Positions 7,974-16,736 are shown, counted from the first letter of the stretch. The stretch is DNA of 64,000 bases from Prevotella histicola JCM 15637 = DNF00424 (GCF_000613925.1 NZ_BAJX01000007.1:87777-151776); one strand, 5' to 3'. Made by a program: numbers and translations. The notes: generated from the sequence alone by a model not told the origin.

Positions 7974-9782
7974 ATGCAGACAATCTGTCATCTCTCAGTT
8001 CTTATTCATGAACAAGCAAAGAAATATGGTGCCAAACCAGTGTTGACATTTCGTAATTTTGGTAGTCTGACATGGAAGACAGTATCATGGAATCAGTTTT
8101 CCATGCGTGTGAAAGAGGTCTCTAATGCCCTTCTGAACCTCGGTGTAAAACCACAGGAAACCATTGGTGTCTTTTCACAGAACTGTATTCAGTACCTCTA
8201 TACAGATTTTGGAGCCTATGGAGTACGTGCCATTAGTATTCCATTCTATGCTACAAGCTCTGAGCAACAGATACAATACATGATTCAGGATGCGGGGATT
8301 AGGTTCCTTTTCGTTGGTGAACAGGAGCAATATGACAAGGCTCATCGTGTCTTTGCATTGTGCCCTACGTTGGAACGTATCATCATATTTGATCCGAGTG
8401 TACGTATTAGTACACATGACCCACACGCCCTTTACTTTGAAGATTTCCTGAAATTGGGTGAAGGATTCCCACGTCAGTCAGAGGTAGAGAAGTGCTGGAA
8501 AGAAGCAAAAGAGGATGAAATCTGTAATATTCTCTACACAAGTGGAACGACAGGAGAAGGCAAAGGCGTTGTACTTACCCATAAAATGTACATCGCAGCC
8601 ATGGAAGCTAATGGCAAATGTGTGCCTGTCGGTGAGGATGATCGCGTCATAAACTTCCTTCCTTTTACGCATGTCTTTGAGCGAGGGTGGGCATATCTGT
8701 CGCTCAGTGAGGGTGCACAGATGATCATTAATACCTATCCTAAGGAGATACAACAAAGCATGCGCGAGACACATCCAACGTGTATGTCAGCCGTTCCACG
8801 CTTCTGGGAGAAAGTTTATATCGCAGTGAAGGAACGAATGGACAACTCAAGCGTTGTTCAACGTAAGCTGTTTTATCATGCATTGAGTGTCGGTAAGAAG
8901 CGTAATATCACTTATCGTTCTCGCGGAAAGCGTGTTCCGTTGCCTTTGGAGATGGAATATCAGGTTGTAAATAAGACAATACTGAGTCTTGTTCGTAAGC
9001 AATTAGGACTGGAAAATGCCAATATCTTCCCAACGGCAGGTGCTTATGTGTCACCCGAAGTTGAGGAGTTCGTGCATAGCATAGGTATCTGTATGATCGT
9101 TGGTTATGGTCTTACGGAGAGCTTGGCAACGGTAAGTTGTGATCATAAGGACGAACCTTATACTGTTGGCTCGGTGGGTAGACCTATTGATAGCATACAG
9201 ATTAAGATAGGAGAGAATGAAGAAATTCTCCTGAAAGGTCCTACCATCACACCGGGTTATTACCATCGCGATTTGGCAAATGCTGAGGCTTTTGATGCTG
9301 ATGGCTTCTTCCATACTGGTGATGCAGGCTATCTGAAAGATGGAGAGCTCTTCCTTAAGGAACGTATAAAGGACCTTTTCAAGACTTCAAATGGTAAGTA
9401 TGTTGCTCCACAGATGGTAGAAGGGATGCTGTTGGTAGACAAATTCATAGATCAGGCAGTAGTAATTGCTGATCAACGTAAGTTCGTTACGGCACTTATC
9501 GTACCAGAATTCCGCGTGTTAGAGGAGTGGGCGGCAGAACATAGCATTGCTTTTGCAGACCGTGAGGACCTCTGTCGGAACGAAGAAGTTCATAAAATGA
9601 TGATGGAACGTATAGAGACGCTGCAGCAACGCTTGGCTCCTTATGAGCAGATAAAGCGCTTTACGCTCCTTGCGCATCACTTCTCTATGGAGAGTGGGGA
9701 GCTTACAAACACACTGAAACTGAAACGTTCTGTTATCAATAAGAACTTCCAGGAAGTGATTGACAGGATGTATGAGGAGTAA
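7974..9782 (+). CDS. Long-chain acyl-CoA synthetase (AMP-forming)
   Basis: A 602-residue ANL-superfamily ligase that activates a fatty acid with ATP to acyl-AMP and then acyl-CoA. The P-loop-like A3 motif YTSGTTGEGKGVVLTH lies near residues 190-205, the A5 motif GYGLTES near 376-382, and the A7 motif DGFFHTGDAGYL near 440. The hinge and catalytic lysine region is present at the C-terminus (TLKLKRSVINKNF). Overall layout resembles the FadD15/long-chain ligase group common in Bacteroidetes. I chose ATG 7974 (MQTICHLSVL) because the promoter box lies just upstream. It is followed after about 100 nt by prfB. The exact chain length of the substrate cannot be read from the sequence. Confidence 0.88.
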   Translation: MQTICHLSVLIHEQAKKYGAKPVLTFRNFGSLTWKTVSWNQFSMRVKEVSNALLNLGVKPQETIGVFSQNCIQYLYTDFGAYGVRAISIPFYATSSEQQIQYMIQDAGIRFLFVGEQEQYDKAHRVFALCPTLERIIIFDPSVRISTHDPHALYFEDFLKLGEGFPRQSEVEKCWKEAKEDEICNILYTSGTTGEGKGVVLTHKMYIAAMEANGKCVPVGEDDRVINFLPFTHVFERGWAYLSLSEGAQMIINTYPKEIQQSMRETHPTCMSAVPRFWEKVYIAVKERMDNSSVVQRKLFYHALSVGKKRNITYRSRGKRVPLPLEMEYQVVNKTILSLVRKQLGLENANIFPTAGAYVSPEVEEFVHSIGICMIVGYGLTESLATVSCDHKDEPYTVGSVGRPIDSIQIKIGENEEILLKGPTITPGYYHRDLANAEAFDADGFFHTGDAGYLKDGELFLKERIKDLFKTSNGKYVAPQMVEGMLLVDKFIDQAVVIADQRKFVTALIVPEFRVLEEWAAEHSIAFADREDLCRNEEVHKMMMERIETLQQRLAPYEQIKRFTLLAHHFSMESGELTNTLKLKRSVINKNFQEVIDRMYEE

Positions 9783-9783
9783 A

Positions 9784-9881
9784 AGTCAACGAGTTGACGA
9801 GTTTGTTGGTCGACAAGTTTATAATGATAATTGATAAAAAGTAAAGCCCTATATCCTCTTTTATTAGGGAATATAGGGTGA
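9784..9881 (+). other. Short iterated motif plus hairpin before prfB
   Basis: The fadD-prfB gap holds a run of related short words (GTCAACGAGTTGAC, then GTTGGTCGACAAGTT) that are partly self-complementary. Next comes a hairpin CCCTATAT...ATATAGGG at 9847-9878, only 10 nt before the prfB ATG. The hairpin has no T run, so it is a poor terminator; it could influence prfB translation. A similar set of words occurs at 28936-29000 before the PASTA gene. Confidence 0.4.
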
Positions 9882-9888
9882 ATAAGAT

Positions 9889-11004
9889 ATGATAACAGCA
9901 GATCAGCTAAAGGATATACAGGAACGTACGGAGGCATTACACCGTTATTTGGGTATTGACCAGAAACGAATTGAGTTTGAAGAGGAACAGCTTCGGACGC
10001 AAGCACCTGACTTTTGGGATGACCCAAAGCGTGCTCAGGAACAGATGAAGAAGGTCAAAGACATCGAAAAATGGATAAAAGGATATGATGAGGCACGCGC
10101 TTTGACGGATGAAGTGCAGCTGGCTTTCGACTTTTATAAGGATGAACTCGTTACGGAAGAAGAGGTAGATGCTGCTTATGATAAGGCCTTAAAGAAGGTA
10201 GAAGACTTAGAACTCAAGAACATGCTCCGCCAAGAAGAGGATCCAATGGAGTGTGTTATGAAGATAAACTCAGGTGCTGGCGGTACAGAAAGCCAAGATT
10301 GGGCATCTATGCTCATGCGTATGTACATGCGATGGGGTGAGTCTCACGGCTATAAAGTTACCATTTCTGATATTCAGGAGGGTGATGAAGCTGGCATAAA
10401 GAGTGTTACTATGAAGTTCGAGGGCGGAGAATACGCTTATGGATACCTGAAAAGCGAGAATGGAGTGCACCGTTTGGTACGTGTAAGTCCGTTTAATGCA
10501 CAGGGAAAGCGCATGACAAGCTTCGCAAGTGTCTTCGTTACGCCACTGGTAGACGATACTATAGAGGTCTATGTAGACCCAGCTCGTGTTAGTTGGGATA
10601 CCTTCCGTTCCAGTGGAGCTGGTGGTCAGAATGTCAATAAGGTTGAATCTGGTGTCCGATTGAGGTACCAATACGAAGATCCAGATACTGGTGAACAGGA
10701 AGAAATACTTATTGAGAACACCGAAACTCGCGACCAACCGAAGAATAGAGCTAAGGCAATGCAGCTCTTGAAGTCGCAACTTTATGACCGTGCGATGAAG
10801 AAACGCATGGAAGAACAGGCTAAAATAGAAGCTGGAAAGAAGAAGATTGAGTGGGGAAGTCAGATCCGTAGCTATGTATTTGACGACCGTCGTGTGAAAG
10901 ATCATCGTACAAATTATCAGACATCGGACGTAGATGGTGTGATGGATGGTAAGATTGACGACTTCATCAAAGCGTATCTGATGGAGTTCCCAGAGGATGA
11001 ATAG
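9889..11004 (+). CDS. prfB: Peptide chain release factor 2
   Basis: Class I release factor that recognises UGA and UAA at the ribosomal A site. The 371-residue product carries the stop-codon-reading tripeptide SPF (in RLVRVSPFNAQ) that distinguishes RF2 from RF1, and the peptidyl-transferase GGQ motif in SSGAGGQNVNKVESG. The segment where many bacteria have the autoregulatory +1 frameshift (codon about 25, leucine-UGA) reads HRYLGIDQKR straight through in one frame. This copy therefore lacks the programmed frameshift. Start ATG 9889 gives the normal N-terminus. Downstream, after 44 nt, lies a 45-residue membrane peptide gene. Confidence 0.95.
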   Translation: MITADQLKDIQERTEALHRYLGIDQKRIEFEEEQLRTQAPDFWDDPKRAQEQMKKVKDIEKWIKGYDEARALTDEVQLAFDFYKDELVTEEEVDAAYDKALKKVEDLELKNMLRQEEDPMECVMKINSGAGGTESQDWASMLMRMYMRWGESHGYKVTISDIQEGDEAGIKSVTMKFEGGEYAYGYLKSENGVHRLVRVSPFNAQGKRMTSFASVFVTPLVDDTIEVYVDPARVSWDTFRSSGAGGQNVNKVESGVRLRYQYEDPDTGEQEEILIENTETRDQPKNRAKAMQLLKSQLYDRAMKKRMEEQAKIEAGKKKIEWGSQIRSYVFDDRRVKDHRTNYQTSDVDGVMDGKIDDFIKAYLMEFPEDE

Positions 11005-11048
11005 ACCTTGGGAAATAACTAAATAATCAACCTTTTAATAGTAAAACT

Positions 11049-11186
11049 ATGAGTGAAAGAAGTAAATTGAACCGTAAAAGACGGGAAGAGAAAGAGGAGA
11101 AGCAAGGTAATCGTGTCATAATGTGGATTGCTGTAGTACTGATTTTATTGGCAGTACTGTGCATGATATGGTCAATGACACTTTAA
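11049..11186 (+). CDS. Small single-pass membrane protein (45 aa)
   Basis: A 46-codon frame from ATG 11049 to TAA 11186. The product has a strongly charged N-terminus (MSERSKLNRKRREEKEEK), then one clear transmembrane helix (VIMWIAVVLILLAVLCMIW) and ends four residues later. The charge pattern suggests N-in orientation. It sits 44 nt after prfB and 13 nt before the CYTH gene on the same strand, consistent with an operon. The sequence belongs to no family I recognise. The charge/TM design and tight spacing argue that it is real. Confidence 0.6.
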   Translation: MSERSKLNRKRREEKEEKQGNRVIMWIAVVLILLAVLCMIWSMTL

Positions 11187-11199
11187 AGGCAATCCTTTC

Positions 11200-11697
11200 A
11201 TGAGTGGATTAGAGATAGAACGGAAGTTTCTTGTGCATAAACGGATGGACTGGAAGCGTCTTGCAAGTAGCTGTAGTCACATACAACAGGGCTATTTTGC
11301 GGCTGTTAACACTGTCAGAGTACGTATTCGAGATGACAAAGGCTACCTAACTATCAAGGGACCATCACGCAATGGCGGTCTGTCACGTTATGAATTCGAG
11401 AAAGAAATCACCCTTCAAGAAGCCCAACAGCTCATGCTTTTGTGCGAATCGGGCGTGATAGACAAGCACAGATACCTTGTTCCGTATGCTGGACATACGT
11501 TTGAAGTGGATGAATTCCATGGAGATAACGATGGACTTGTCATGGCTGAAGTGGAGTTAAAGAGTGAGAATGAACCGTTTGAAAGCCCTGATTTCATAGG
11601 AAAAGAAGTCACTGGAGACCGTAGATTCTATAATTCTCACATGCGAAAGAATCCCTTTAAGCTCTGGCGCGACACCTTACCAGAAGAATACCGATAA
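11200..11697 (+). CDS. CYTH domain protein (triphosphate tunnel metalloenzyme)
   Basis: A 165-residue single-domain CYTH protein. The family signature ExExK is visible at the very N-terminus as EIERKFLV, followed by a series of charged beta strands (VRVRIRDDKGYLTIKG, YEFEKEI, FEVDEFHG, LVMAEVEL) that build the triphosphate-binding tunnel. Short bacterial members of this group act as inorganic triphosphatases or related phosphohydrolases, so tripolyphosphate hydrolysis is the likely activity; thiamine-triphosphatase or adenylate cyclase activity cannot be excluded. Its 3' end overlaps the convergent vanZ-like gene by 41 nt. Confidence 0.85.
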   Translation: MSGLEIERKFLVHKRMDWKRLASSCSHIQQGYFAAVNTVRVRIRDDKGYLTIKGPSRNGGLSRYEFEKEITLQEAQQLMLLCESGVIDKHRYLVPYAGHTFEVDEFHGDNDGLVMAEVELKSENEPFESPDFIGKEVTGDRRFYNSHMRKNPFKLWRDTLPEEYR

Positions 11698-12049
11698 GGA
11701 AAGCTATCGTAGAACCAATGCTATCAGCTAGGAAATCGAGCCAGTCTCCACTGCGTCTGCCGCTTGTACAGTACTCCTGAAGTATCTCTATGAGTCCTCC
11801 CATAGCAACAGGTAAGAGCCAAACCCAAAGCATAAACGCTTTGAGTTTGGCTTTTTTATTTGCTCTAAGATACTCAAAAATAAGCGAAAAGCCTAATACC
11901 AGATACATAACAGCATGTGTCCACTTGTCAATCAGCCTGATATTACTTAGTGGAGTATCGGGGATATTCATGAAACAAAGCACCCATATTCCTGCAATTA
12001 TTATACATGAGAAAGGGAACTTAGCTAATATATACTGAAATTTTTGCAT
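11657..12049 (-). CDS. VanZ family membrane protein
   Basis: A 130-residue protein with about four transmembrane segments. It has the VanZ hallmark DKWTHAVMYLVLGF in the first half and the GGLIEILQEYCTSGRRSGDWLDFLADSIGS segment (read in two pieces) that carries the conserved E, Q and D-x-x-A-D residues. VanZ proteins are named for low-level teicoplanin resistance, but most chromosomal members have no known role. The C-terminus is short and basic (RCRARA). It converges on the CYTH gene with a 41-nt overlap and is divergent from the NSS transporter; its start at 12049 lies 40 nt from that gene's promoter. Confidence 0.8.
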   Translation of the reverse strand: MQKFQYILAKFPFSCIIIAGIWVLCFMNIPDTPLSNIRLIDKWTHAVMYLVLGFSLIFEYLRANKKAKLKAFMLWVWLLPVAMGGLIEILQEYCTSGRRSGDWLDFLADSIGSTIAFLIGILLVRCRARA

Positions 12050-12089
12050 CTTTTACTTCTAATCTGATACAAAAGTAGATAATTTTTTG

Positions 12090-12097
12090 TAATTTTG
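12090..12097 (+). promoter_or_regulatory. -7 promoter box for NSS transporter
   Basis: TAATTTTG, 23 nt before the ATG at 12121, fits the Bacteroidetes consensus. Confidence 0.6.
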
Positions 12098-12120
12098 CGC
12101 ATCTAAAACGATAATTATTC

Positions 12121-13482
12121 ATGTCACAAAAAGAAAGAGCTAAGTTCGGAAGTAAGCTGGGAATGATCCTTGCAACAGCTGGTGGTGCTGTTGGATTGGG
12201 TAACGTTTGGCGCTTCCCTTACATGACTGGACAGAACGGAGGGGCTGCCTTTATCCTTATTTATATTGGTTGTATATTGCTATTGGGGCTCCCCTGCATG
12301 ATAAGTGAGTTCATTATCGGGCGTCATGCAGCCTCAAATACAGCGCGAGCATACACGAAATTATCCAACGGAACGGCTTGGAAATGGGTAGGATACCTCG
12401 GTGTGCTGACCGGTTTCCTCATTACGGGTTACTATGCAGTGGTCTCTGGCTGGTGTTTACAGTATGGAATGGCGTCAGTTGTGAATCATTTACATGGTAG
12501 TCCTGAGTATTTCAAGACTTATTTTACTGATTTCTCAACCAATCCATGGAAGCCTATCGTCTGGGCATCAATCATCTTATTGATTACCCACTACATTATT
12601 ATACATGGTGTAAGGAACGGTATTGAGCGTGCATCAAAGGTCATGATGCCTGCTTTATTCATCCTTTTGCTTGTCTTGGTGGTTGCTTCTTGCTTGTTAC
12701 CAGGGGCTGAAAGGGGCATAGAGTTCCTCTTAAAGCCTGATTTTAGTAAGGTAACAAAGGATGTTTTCCTAGGTGCTTTGGGGCAATCGTTCTACTCTTT
12801 GAGTATTGCGATGGGTTGTATCTGTACCTATGCATCGTATTATAGTAGACATACGAAGCTGGTGAACTCTGCTGTTCAGATAGGATTGATAGATACTTTT
12901 GTAGCTGTCTTGGCAGGATTGATTATCTTTCCAGCGGCATTCTCCGTCGGAGTGAATCCTGACAGTGGTCCTTCTTTGATATTCATAACCCTTCCTAATG
13001 TCTTTGAACAAGCCTTTGCGGGTATGCCAATCCTTGGTTATGTCATTTCTTTGGCGTTCTATCTGCTTCTTTCTATGGCAGCTTTAACCTCATTGATATC
13101 TCTTCATGAAGTGAGTACAGCCTTTTTCCAGGAGGAATTGCATATCAGTCGGAATCGTGCAGCTATGATCGTAACCAGCTGTTGCATATTGATAGGAGCC
13201 GTTTGTTCACTGTCTTTGATTGGTTGGGACGCACTTACAATTGCGGGGATGTCACTGTTTGATGTGTTCGACTTCGTGACAGGACAGATATTCCTGCCTG
13301 TTGGAGGTATGCTTACCTGCATCTTCATTGGCTGGTATGTACCCAAGAAGATTGTCAAGGATGAGTTTACGAACTGGGGAACACTGAAGGGAAGTGTCTT
13401 TGGAATCTACTATTTCTTGATACGTTTCGTCTGTCCACTGGCTATTTTGGCTATCTTCCTTCATCAATTGGGGGTTGTTTAA
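12121..13482 (+). CDS. Sodium-dependent transporter (NSS/SNF family)
   Basis: A 453-residue inner-membrane symporter with about 11 hydrophobic helices, as in other prokaryotic neurotransmitter:sodium symporters such as LeuT-like and TnaT-like proteins. The first-helix signature is clear: GMILATAGGAVGLGNVWRFP (residues about 14-33), where the unwound Na+/substrate site sits. NGGAAFILIY follows in helix 2. Substrates in the family are usually amino acids, with tryptophan or tyrosine common, but this cannot be assigned here. It has its own promoter. Downstream lies a decayed fragment that resembles the last 38 residues of this same protein. Confidence 0.9.
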   Translation: MSQKERAKFGSKLGMILATAGGAVGLGNVWRFPYMTGQNGGAAFILIYIGCILLLGLPCMISEFIIGRHAASNTARAYTKLSNGTAWKWVGYLGVLTGFLITGYYAVVSGWCLQYGMASVVNHLHGSPEYFKTYFTDFSTNPWKPIVWASIILLITHYIIIHGVRNGIERASKVMMPALFILLLVLVVASCLLPGAERGIEFLLKPDFSKVTKDVFLGALGQSFYSLSIAMGCICTYASYYSRHTKLVNSAVQIGLIDTFVAVLAGLIIFPAAFSVGVNPDSGPSLIFITLPNVFEQAFAGMPILGYVISLAFYLLLSMAALTSLISLHEVSTAFFQEELHISRNRAAMIVTSCCILIGAVCSLSLIGWDALTIAGMSLFDVFDFVTGQIFLPVGGMLTCIFIGWYVPKKIVKDEFTNWGTLKGSVFGIYYFLIRFVCPLAILAIFLHQLGVV

Positions 13483-13573
13483 ACCGTATTATGACGTAGA
13501 AAGAATCTGTACCTGATATGGAAAACAATCATAATGTGTGCTTGATGGCACTTACGTCTACTATCTTTGCGCA

Positions 13574-13820
13574 TGGTGTTGGCAGTTTCTTCTTCCCCAG
13601 AGAACTACCTATGGCATGGCAGAGCGTGGACAGTATTGCGACAAAATCCGTACAAGTTTCTTTTTCTGGTAGGCTTATTCCGTTCTGTTTCGTGCGGAAT
13701 GGGTTTACGAATTGGGAATCAATTCGTAGGCAGTTTTACAGTGTTTGGCTGGTCTTGCTCCGTTTTATAGTACCTGGCAGGCTCCTTTTTTCGTTCCTAA
13801 ATCAGCTGAGAATCCTCTGA
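13574..13820 (+). pseudogene. Remnant resembling the 3' end of an NSS transporter
   Basis: No intact gene is present. In one frame (13704-13817) the translation FTNWESIRRQFYSVWLVLLR followed by FIVPGRLLFSFLNQL aligns with the end of the neighbouring NSS transporter (FTNWGTLKGSVFGIYYFLIR, then FVCPLAILAIFLHQL), ending at a stop at the equivalent place. Upstream, coding-like sequence is scattered over other frames. A promoter-like TATCTTTG at 13562-13569 precedes it. The best reading is a second NSS gene, perhaps from tandem duplication, that has lost most of its length. The similarity is by eye only. Confidence 0.45.
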
Positions 13821-13843
13821 ATAATAATCAAATCCTTAATTCT

Positions 13844-14820
13844 ATGAACCTTAAATCCTTCTTTTACTTGCAACGTTCAGATCGTAGAGTCCTTCTTTTC
13901 TTCGTTCTTTTTATTGTGATTTGCCTTGGAACATTGGTTTTCCTGGGAATCATATGACAGAAACAGAATTGGCTAATGAGGACTCTCTTGTACAAAAATC
14001 CAATCTCCCACATTTCAATAAGTCGACAAAAGTGGGAGAATATGAATCCTATGAGAATGGCAAACAGCTCTTTTCCTTTGACCCGAACACTGCAACTCCA
14101 CAGCAGTTGACACAGTTAGGATTGGCTCCTTACCAGGTTCGGAACATCATGAAGTATCGTTCTAAGGGTGGAGTCTTTCGTTCTCCAATGGATTTTGCAC
14201 GCCTTTATGGCCTTACTCGTAAGCAGTTTCGTGAACTCGAGCCATATATCAGCATCGGCGATGACTATGCTCCCGCGTCAACACTTGCTTCTGTACAGGC
14301 GTATATAGCACGGAAAGCAGCCGAAAAGGAAGCTGCACACGAGGCATATGAGGCTTTTCGGGCAAGCAATACGTACAAGGCATATAAAGAATACGACCGA
14401 GATACGGTGCGTTATCCGCTGAAACTAAAGGTAGGAGAGCATGTAAACCTCACCATAGCAGACACAACGATGCTCAAGAAGATACCCGGTATCGGCTCAG
14501 GGTGGGCACGTGCCATTGTCAACTATGGTAAACGTCTTGGTGGGTATGTAGCAGTCGGGCAACTCTTAGAGCTTGATGGCTTCCCCGAAGAGGCTTTGCC
14601 TTATTTCTCAGTAGTGCATCCACACACGGAAAAGCTGAACCTCAACACATTGACACTTGCCCAACTAAGACGTCATCCCTATATTAATTTCTATCAAGCA
14701 CGTGCTATATGCGATTACCGTAGGCTGAAAGGGAAGATAACAAGTCTGTCACAACTTCACTTGTTAAAGGACTTTCCTGCAGAAGCTATTGAACGTCTGC
14801 GTCCGTATATAGAATTGTAA
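13844..14820 (+). CDS. Helix-hairpin-helix (ComEA-like) protein, split by frameshift
   Basis: Two overlapping frames form one protein. The first (13844-13957) gives MNLKSFFYLQRSDRR and a transmembrane helix ending GTLVFLGII. The second (ATG 13954, overlapping the stop as ATGA) gives about 288 residues with three ComEA-type HhH units: FDPNTATPQQLTQLGL, a KIPGIGSGWARAIVNYGKRL unit, and LNLNTLTLAQLRRHPY. The frame change equals one missing base near 13940-13957. A membrane anchor followed by periplasmic HhH DNA-binding repeats is the usual Bacteroidetes arrangement, so the intact product would be about 325 residues. DNA binding during uptake is the likely role by family. The overlap could instead be genuine translational coupling, but the same one-base pattern in five other genes argues against it. 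Confidence 0.75.
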
Positions 14821-14961
14821 GCATGCTGCATTGCGGGTGCTGATAGTCTGTTTTCTTGTGTTTGTTCTCCTAATGTACATGGGTTAGCAACTTAAGAAAA
14901 GTCCTTACATAAAATCAATAGGCATTGGGTGAAAAAGAGAAGAATGTTGATTATTTTGTGG

Positions 14962-15134
14962 TTTGTAACCATCAGATAATCAATTGATTATAAAATGGTT
15001 TTTAAAAGATGCCCTTTTGCAATGTAAAAGGGCGTCTTTTACACCTCAAAAGGGCATCTTTTACCATGCAAAAGGTGCCCTTTTACATTGCAAAAGGGCG
15101 TCTTCTGAAATGCTAATGTGAAATTATCGGACAA
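14962..15134 (+). repeat. Five-core 22-nt-period element, copy 2
   Basis: Leader at 14962-15003 starts TTTGTAAC. Cores lie at 15004, 15026, 15048, 15070 and 15092; in AAAAGnnGCCCTTTT orientation (D) or its reverse complement (R) they read D, R, R, D, R. Spacers are GCAATGT, ACACCTC, ACCATGC and ACATTGC. The tail ends with GGACAA at 15134. It fills the space between the HhH gene and the tRNA-Pro terminator. The preceding 140 nt (14821-14961) show no other feature. Confidence 0.9.
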
Positions 15135-15148
15135 TACATGGAATAAGA

Positions 15149-15182
15149 AAAGGGGAGAAACCATGAAAGTTTCTCCCCTTTT
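15149..15182 (-). terminator. Terminator of tRNA-Pro
   Basis: Stem AAAGGGGAGAAAC / GTTTCTCCCCTTT with a 7-nt loop directly after the tRNA on the minus strand, followed by a T-rich run. Confidence 0.75.
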
Positions 15183-15183
15183 G

Positions 15184-15256
15184 TCGGGATGACCGGATTC
15201 GAACTGGCGACCCCTACGTCCCGAACGTAGTGCGCTACCAACTGCGCTACATCCCG
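15184..15256 (-). tRNA. tRNA-Pro (CGG)
   Basis: Folding the minus strand gives a complete cloverleaf of 73 nt: acceptor CGGGATG/CATCCCG with discriminator A, D arm GCGC/GCGC, anticodon arm CTACG-TTCGGGA-CGTAG, and T arm with loop TTCGAAT. The anticodon is CGG, decoding the proline codon CCG. CCA is not encoded. The T stem (GCCAG against CCGGT) contains one A-C mismatch and one G-T pair. A TATCTTTG promoter box lies at 15276-15283 on the minus strand, about 20 nt upstream, and a terminator follows. Confidence 0.93.
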
Positions 15257-15275
15257 ATTGCCTCTTAGACGGGTG

Positions 15276-15283
15276 CAAAGATA
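15276..15283 (-). promoter_or_regulatory. -7 promoter box for tRNA-Pro
   Basis: Minus strand TATCTTTG, ending 19 nt before the tRNA 5' end. Confidence 0.6.
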
Positions 15284-15329
15284 GCTAATTTTTCGGAACT
15301 AACGTAAGGAAATTATCTTTTTTCTCGGC

Positions 15330-16649
15330 TTATAAAAGGTCGGGTAATTCGAAGAGACGGATGCCATTACTTCCTTTTATGAGGATGTAATGATTCTCTG
15401 GACGCTGTTGTCTGATGGCTTCCTTCACCTCTTCAACGTCATGAAATTTACGATAATCAGTGTTGGTTCTGCCGAATTCTTCTCCTACAAGCCATACGTT
15501 TGCTAATCCAACTGCCTTTAGCTGGTCAACAACCTTCTGATGTTCCTCTGCTGAAGCATCTCCCAGTTCACGCATGTCGCCCAATATTGCCATCTTATTG
15601 TCAACATCCATGACGTGGAAATTCTCTATCGCAGCAGCCATACTGGATGGGTTGGCATTGTACGCATCCACAATGAGTTTGTTATGTGCAGTCTCTGTCA
15701 ACTGTGAACGGTTGTTATGTGGAACGTAATTTTCCAAAGCATGACAAATCTGTTGTGGTGTTACGCCGAAGTGCAGGCCAATGGTTATGGCTGCTAACAT
15801 ATTGTCGAGGTTGTAAGAACCAATGAGATGTGTCAGTACTTCATAGATAGTTGTTGCAGGTTGTTGTATGTTCAGGCGTGATTGCCATGTGAATTTCAGG
15901 AATGGAGCACAACTAATTACATGTCCTTCAACGTCAGCTGTGTCGTCTTGTCCGTATGTTATGACACGTTCAAACTCCCTTTGGGCAGCCATTTCGGTAA
16001 GGTCTGCATTGCTTTCGTTGAGGAAAAGTAATCCGTCATGTGCCTTCAGGAAGTCGTAGAGCTCACCTTTCGTACGCTTAACTCCTTCGAAACTGCCGAA
16101 ACCTTGTAGGTGTGCACGTCCTACATTGGTGATAAGTCCACAAGTAGGCTCTACATATTTAACCAGTTTTTCTATGTCGCCAGGGTGAGAAGCACCCATT
16201 TCAATGACTGCAATCTCGTGTTCTGGGTGCAAAGCAAGCAGCGTTCGTGGTACACCAACGTCATTGTTATAGTTCGCTTCAGTATGATGTACATTGAACT
16301 TTTCAGCTAATACGGCAGAGATAAGCTCCTTACTTGTAGTCTTACCATTCGTACCTGTTATGCCAATGACTGGGATAGAGAACTGACGACGGTGCTCACG
16401 CGCGAGTTCCTTATATGTGATAAGGGCGTCATCAACGAGTATGAAGCGGTTGTCATCAGGCTTTGCGTATTCTTTTTCGTCAACGATAGCATAGCTGCAA
16501 CCCTTCTCCAAAGCTGCTTCTGCAAACTTATTACCATCGAAGGATGCCCCTTTCAGTGCAACGAAGATGCTACCCTCCGGACAGTTTCGGCTGTCGGTGG
16601 TCACGATAGGGTGCTGTTGGTAAATCTTATAAATCTCTTGTATGTTCAT
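15330..16649 (-). CDS. murF: UDP-MurNAc-tripeptide--D-Ala-D-Ala ligase
   Basis: Cytosolic Mur ligase that adds the D-Ala-D-Ala dipeptide to UDP-N-acetylmuramoyl-tripeptide, the last cytoplasmic step of the peptide stem. The 439-residue product shows the N-terminal MurF substrate domain with TDSRNCPEGSIFVALKG, the ATP-binding P-loop GITGTNGKTTSKEL (about residues 96-109), the central NYNNDVGVPRTLL and EMGASHPGDI motifs, and the C-terminal DAYNANPSSM motif diagnostic of MurF. The start is ATG 16649, with a promoter box (TACCTTTG, 16673-16680) just upstream. The gene stands alone here; its substrate partner ddl is about 15 kb away in the same window. Confidence 0.95.
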   Translation of the reverse strand: MNIQEIYKIYQQHPIVTTDSRNCPEGSIFVALKGASFDGNKFAEAALEKGCSYAIVDEKEYAKPDDNRFILVDDALITYKELAREHRRQFSIPVIGITGTNGKTTSKELISAVLAEKFNVHHTEANYNNDVGVPRTLLALHPEHEIAVIEMGASHPGDIEKLVKYVEPTCGLITNVGRAHLQGFGSFEGVKRTKGELYDFLKAHDGLLFLNESNADLTEMAAQREFERVITYGQDDTADVEGHVISCAPFLKFTWQSRLNIQQPATTIYEVLTHLIGSYNLDNMLAAITIGLHFGVTPQQICHALENYVPHNNRSQLTETAHNKLIVDAYNANPSSMAAAIENFHVMDVDNKMAILGDMRELGDASAEEHQKVVDQLKAVGLANVWLVGEEFGRTNTDYRKFHDVEEVKEAIRQQRPENHYILIKGSNGIRLFELPDLL

Positions 16650-16672
16650 GATCTGTACTTTATTCTTAAGTG

Positions 16673-16680
16673 CAAAGGTA
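16673..16680 (-). promoter_or_regulatory. Promoter for murF
   Basis: Minus strand TACCTTTG with a -33 TTTG (complement of CAAA at 16700-16703) 19 nt away, the canonical Bacteroidetes layout. Confidence 0.75.
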
Positions 16681-16736
16681 ACTTAAATGGCAGACAATGC
16701 AAAGTAATGGTACCCTTTTTTGTACTCTATGATATT

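Noticed and set aside
13954..13957. Translational coupling (ATGA overlap) as an explanation for the split HhH gene, and programmed frameshifting for the others
   Set aside because: No slippery heptamer is visible, several ATG overlaps are incidental, and six unrelated genes showing the same one-base deficit fits sequence errors better.
14962..15134. CRISPR array
   Set aside because: The 22-nt units have 15-nt conserved cores and only 7-nt spacers, the cores flip orientation, every copy has five units, and there is no cas gene in the window.
15039..15278. A 79-codon frame on the minus strand
   Set aside because: It overlaps tRNA-Pro, its terminator and the repeat element; it is a chance frame.
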